From NCBI GenBank assembly GCA_023258655.1, contig JALQWO010000037.1, positions 5,178-12,554 on the forward strand: DNA of 7,377 nucleotides, read 5' to 3'. Made by a program: the position numbers and the translations under genes. Positions 5,473 to 7,377 of the stretch are shown one piece after another. The notes beneath the pieces are model-generated. The model worked only from the letters and a program-made list of their open reading frames with translations. It had not been told where the DNA came from and did no database searches. Origin of the DNA: Bacteroidia bacterium. GTDB taxonomy: Bacteria; Bacteroidota; Bacteroidia; NS11-12g; UBA955. The stretch's first letter is position 1. Every line of letters starts with the position of its first letter.

Positions 5473-7377
5473 ATGAATACACACTACAAATTCACCATGT
5501 CAGCAATGTTTTTGAAACAGAAATTGTTGCTGATGCTCCTGTGTTTGGCCGGGGTTGCCAATGCACAGTTGAGCGGATCGTACACCATCAACTCGGCGTC
5601 TGCTACAAGTGGTACCAACTTCAACAACTGGTACGATTTGGCAACGACCTTGACAACCAAAGGGGTGAGTGGGGCTGTAACTGTAACGGTGCAGACCGAC
5701 ATTACCAGTGCTACACAGCCAGTTTTTGGTGCCATCTCGGGTGCGTCAAGCACAAACACCATCACCATTGACGGTGGTAGTAAGATTTACACTTACAGTG
5801 GATCTTATGAGGCCATCAGTTTTAACGGTGCCGATTATGTGACCATCAAAAACGCAACCATTCGCAACAGTACAACGGGTTCTTATGCAGGTTTGATTCG
5901 TTTTACCAACGCATCGAACTACAACAAGATCGACAACTGTACGTTGGAATTTAGTGCTTTGGCATCAGCTACTTCGGGTACTTACTATGTAGCGTTTTCA
6001 AACTACAACACCAGTCCTACTTCGGCTACCAGTGTAACCTGCGGTATTTATAATACCATTTCAAATAACTTAATGAGAACAACGGCATCGAACTCTGCTG
6101 GTCCTTATTATGGTATTTCTTGTATGGGTAACACATCCACCTACAGTTCGTCAGGCGATAACAATAGTTTCACCAAGAATACCATGCAGAACTTCTACTA
6201 CATGGCTGTGATTAACTATTACACCAATGGTAACCAATTTACAGATAACGATATCAGTCGTGATAACGCCACCAGTAGCTCGGCGATTTCTACCAACCCT
6301 TACGGTATCTACAGTTACTATACCTATGGTACCAACCGTTCTACCGTATACCGTGGTAACAACATGCACGATTTGCCATACAAGAGCGCGAGCAGTAGCT
6401 CAACCACCAATTACATGGCTTATTGGTACGGTATCTATGCGATGTATAACTATGGTACAACAACCTATCCTTTTGTGATCGATAAGAATACACAAAAGAA
6501 TATCATGGTGTACTACTATACATACGCAAACTACCTTTACTACAACTATGTGGTGGATGTAACGAGCAATATGTTGGATAACATCCAGACATATGCCAGT
6601 GGTTACAGCGTTTATCCTTATTATGTGAACTATGGTTCAGATTACAATTTCATCGGCAATACGGTGCAAAACTGCTATTTTGGTCAAGCTGGTACCGGTT
6701 ACGCTTATGTATACTATTTGTATTACATCTACAACACCTACCGTTCTTGGAACTTGTTTGAGGATAACGTGATCCAGAACAACTGGTCAGGGTACTACTT
6801 CTATGGTGCTCAGATATACTACTATGCTAGCTGGAAGATCAACCGCAACAAGATTGTGAACAACAACACAGGTACTAACTACAGCAAGAACCAAGGGTAC
6901 TTGTATTGCTTCTATTTGTACTACCTGTACAACTTGGAATTCAACTCAAACTTGATGGCCAATAATACCGGCTATTACGGTAACTACAACATCTACACCT
7001 ACAATTATAACTCAGGTGTGACTGCAAATATTCGTCAAAACACTTTGCACTATGATGCCAGTTATGGTTCACACTTCTCTTATGGTTATGTGATGCAAGA
7101 GTCGCAGTCGTCTGTGTATTTCGTGGGTAACATTGGGGATTACAAATCACCCTATTACGTGTATGGAGCCTATTTATACAATGCCAGTGCCACCAACTTG
7201 AAGGAAGTTGATCGCAATACTTTCTATATCAATGTACCTAACCAATATTGGTGTATGGCGACTACGGGCTACTCAAGCTACAGTGGTTGGGCTGGAGATC
7301 CCAAGGCAGGTCCAAACAACCGTATCGACAACCCAGCGTGGGTAGATGCTGCGAAGAACGACTTCCGCTCTAACTGT
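5473..7377 (+). CDS. Secreted Tyr/Asn-rich right-handed beta-helix protein (5' part, runs off right edge)
   Basis: The frame opens at ATG 5473 and continues without a stop for 635 codons to the right edge, so the C-terminus is missing. Residues 1-31 form a signal peptide: basic stretch with FLKQK (13-17), hydrophobic core LLLMLLCLAGV (18-28), then ANA before Gln32. Residues 32-116 match the opening of the large secreted beta-helix proteins of Bacteroidota. From about 121 to 590 there are some 12-15 coils of 23-44 residues (most near 30), each with a hydrophobic-x-x-Asn-x-hydrophobic-x-Asn turn and a tyrosine-rich strand. Residues 620-632 (NPAWVDAAKNDFR) resemble the conserved closing segment of such domains. 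This predicts an exported fibre-like surface or secreted protein; an enzyme function such as a lyase is not supported. Family knowledge suggests further domains and perhaps a type IX secretion signal beyond the edge. ATG 5473 has GGAAA about 10 bases upstream; Met9 or Met12 are possible alternative starts that keep the signal peptide. Most glycine codons are GGT and most asparagine codons AAC, unlike the neighbouring genes. Confidence 0.88.
   Translation, partial: MNTHYKFTMSAMFLKQKLLLMLLCLAGVANAQLSGSYTINSASATSGTNFNNWYDLATTLTTKGVSGAVTVTVQTDITSATQPVFGAISGASSTNTITIDGGSKIYTYSGSYEAISFNGADYVTIKNATIRNSTTGSYAGLIRFTNASNYNKIDNCTLEFSALASATSGTYYVAFSNYNTSPTSATSVTCGIYNTISNNLMRTTASNSAGPYYGISCMGNTSTYSSSGDNNSFTKNTMQNFYYMAVINYYTNGNQFTDNDISRDNATSSSAISTNPYGIYSYYTYGTNRSTVYRGNNMHDLPYKSASSSSTTNYMAYWYGIYAMYNYGTTTYPFVIDKNTQKNIMVYYYTYANYLYYNYVVDVTSNMLDNIQTYASGYSVYPYYVNYGSDYNFIGNTVQNCYFGQAGTGYAYVYYLYYIYNTYRSWNLFEDNVIQNNWSGYYFYGAQIYYYASWKINRNKIVNNNTGTNYSKNQGYLYCFYLYYLYNLEFNSNLMANNTGYYGNYNIYTYNYNSGVTANIRQNTLHYDASYGSHFSYGYVMQESQSSVYFVGNIGDYKSPYYVYGAYLYNASATNLKEVDRNTFYINVPNQYWCMATTGYSSYSGWAGDPKAGPNNRIDNPAWVDAAKNDFRSNC
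5833..7242 (+). repeat. Degenerate beta-helix coils with Asn ladder and Tyr-rich strands
   Basis: In the long secreted protein a key asparagine recurs at residues 127, 155, 236, 259, 297, 339, 366, 396, 432, 459, 493, 523, 553 and 582, each in a context such as FTKNTMQN, FIGNTVQN, FEDNVIQN, INRNKIVNN or FNSNLMANN. The stretches between are tyrosine-rich, for example YYLYYIYNTY and FYLYYLYN. Coil length varies from 23 to 44 residues and no DNA-level tandem identity is seen, so the array is old and diverged. Residue positions are hand counts. Confidence 0.7.

Noticed and set aside
5530..5547. Possible lipobox at Cys24 of the secreted beta-helix protein
   Set aside because: The residues before the Cys are MLL, lacking the small residue needed at -1, while ANA|Q a few residues later is a good signal peptidase I site.
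5484..5768. 94-residue minus-strand frame within the beta-helix gene
   Set aside because: It lies wholly inside the strongly supported plus-strand gene and is a complementary shadow of its Thr/Val-rich codons.

Overview
The window looks like a chromosomal piece from a member of the Bacteroidota. Four things point there. The -7 promoter consensus of this phylum (TAnnTTTG) sits just upstream of trpS and of the divergent oxidoreductase gene. Both exported proteins have signal peptides that end in Ala followed by Gln, the so-called Bacteroidetes Q-rule. Shine-Dalgarno sequences are weak or absent at most starts. A very long secreted beta-helix protein of a type common in this phylum begins at the right edge. 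Genus cannot be decided from the sequence alone.

Layout, left to right. Positions 1-212 (minus) hold the start of a small exported protein built on four perfect RREDVRD heptads; its C-terminus lies outside the window. Positions 294-3448 (minus) hold a compact cluster transcribed in the order trpS (tryptophanyl-tRNA synthetase), a membrane-anchored family 2 glycosyltransferase, then a GT4-type glycosyltransferase whose ATG overlaps the preceding stop codon by one base. Divergently, 3579-5117 (plus) encodes a COG2509-type FAD-dependent dehydrogenase of unknown substrate. A 355-base AT-rich non-coding stretch follows (5118-5472), with A/T tracts, a small hairpin followed by a T run, and a dispersed inverted repeat. 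From 5473 to the right edge a single open frame of 635 codons runs without a stop. It encodes an exported right-handed beta-helix protein of extreme tyrosine content.

How the parts relate. The two glycosyltransferases are adjacent and probably translationally coupled, so they plausibly work in one surface-glycan or lipid-linked sugar pathway. trpS is housekeeping and probably only shares transcription with them. trpS and the FAD enzyme diverge from a 130-base region in which each gene has a TAnnTTTG box exactly four bases before its ATG, which predicts leaderless or nearly leaderless transcripts. The two secreted proteins at the edges are unrelated to this core.

The most interesting items are the Tyr/Asn-rich beta-helix ladder, the heptad-repeat protein whose repeats are identical in protein but scrambled in synonymous codons, and the paired leaderless promoters. 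I see no RNA genes, CRISPR arrays, insertion sequences or phage genes.
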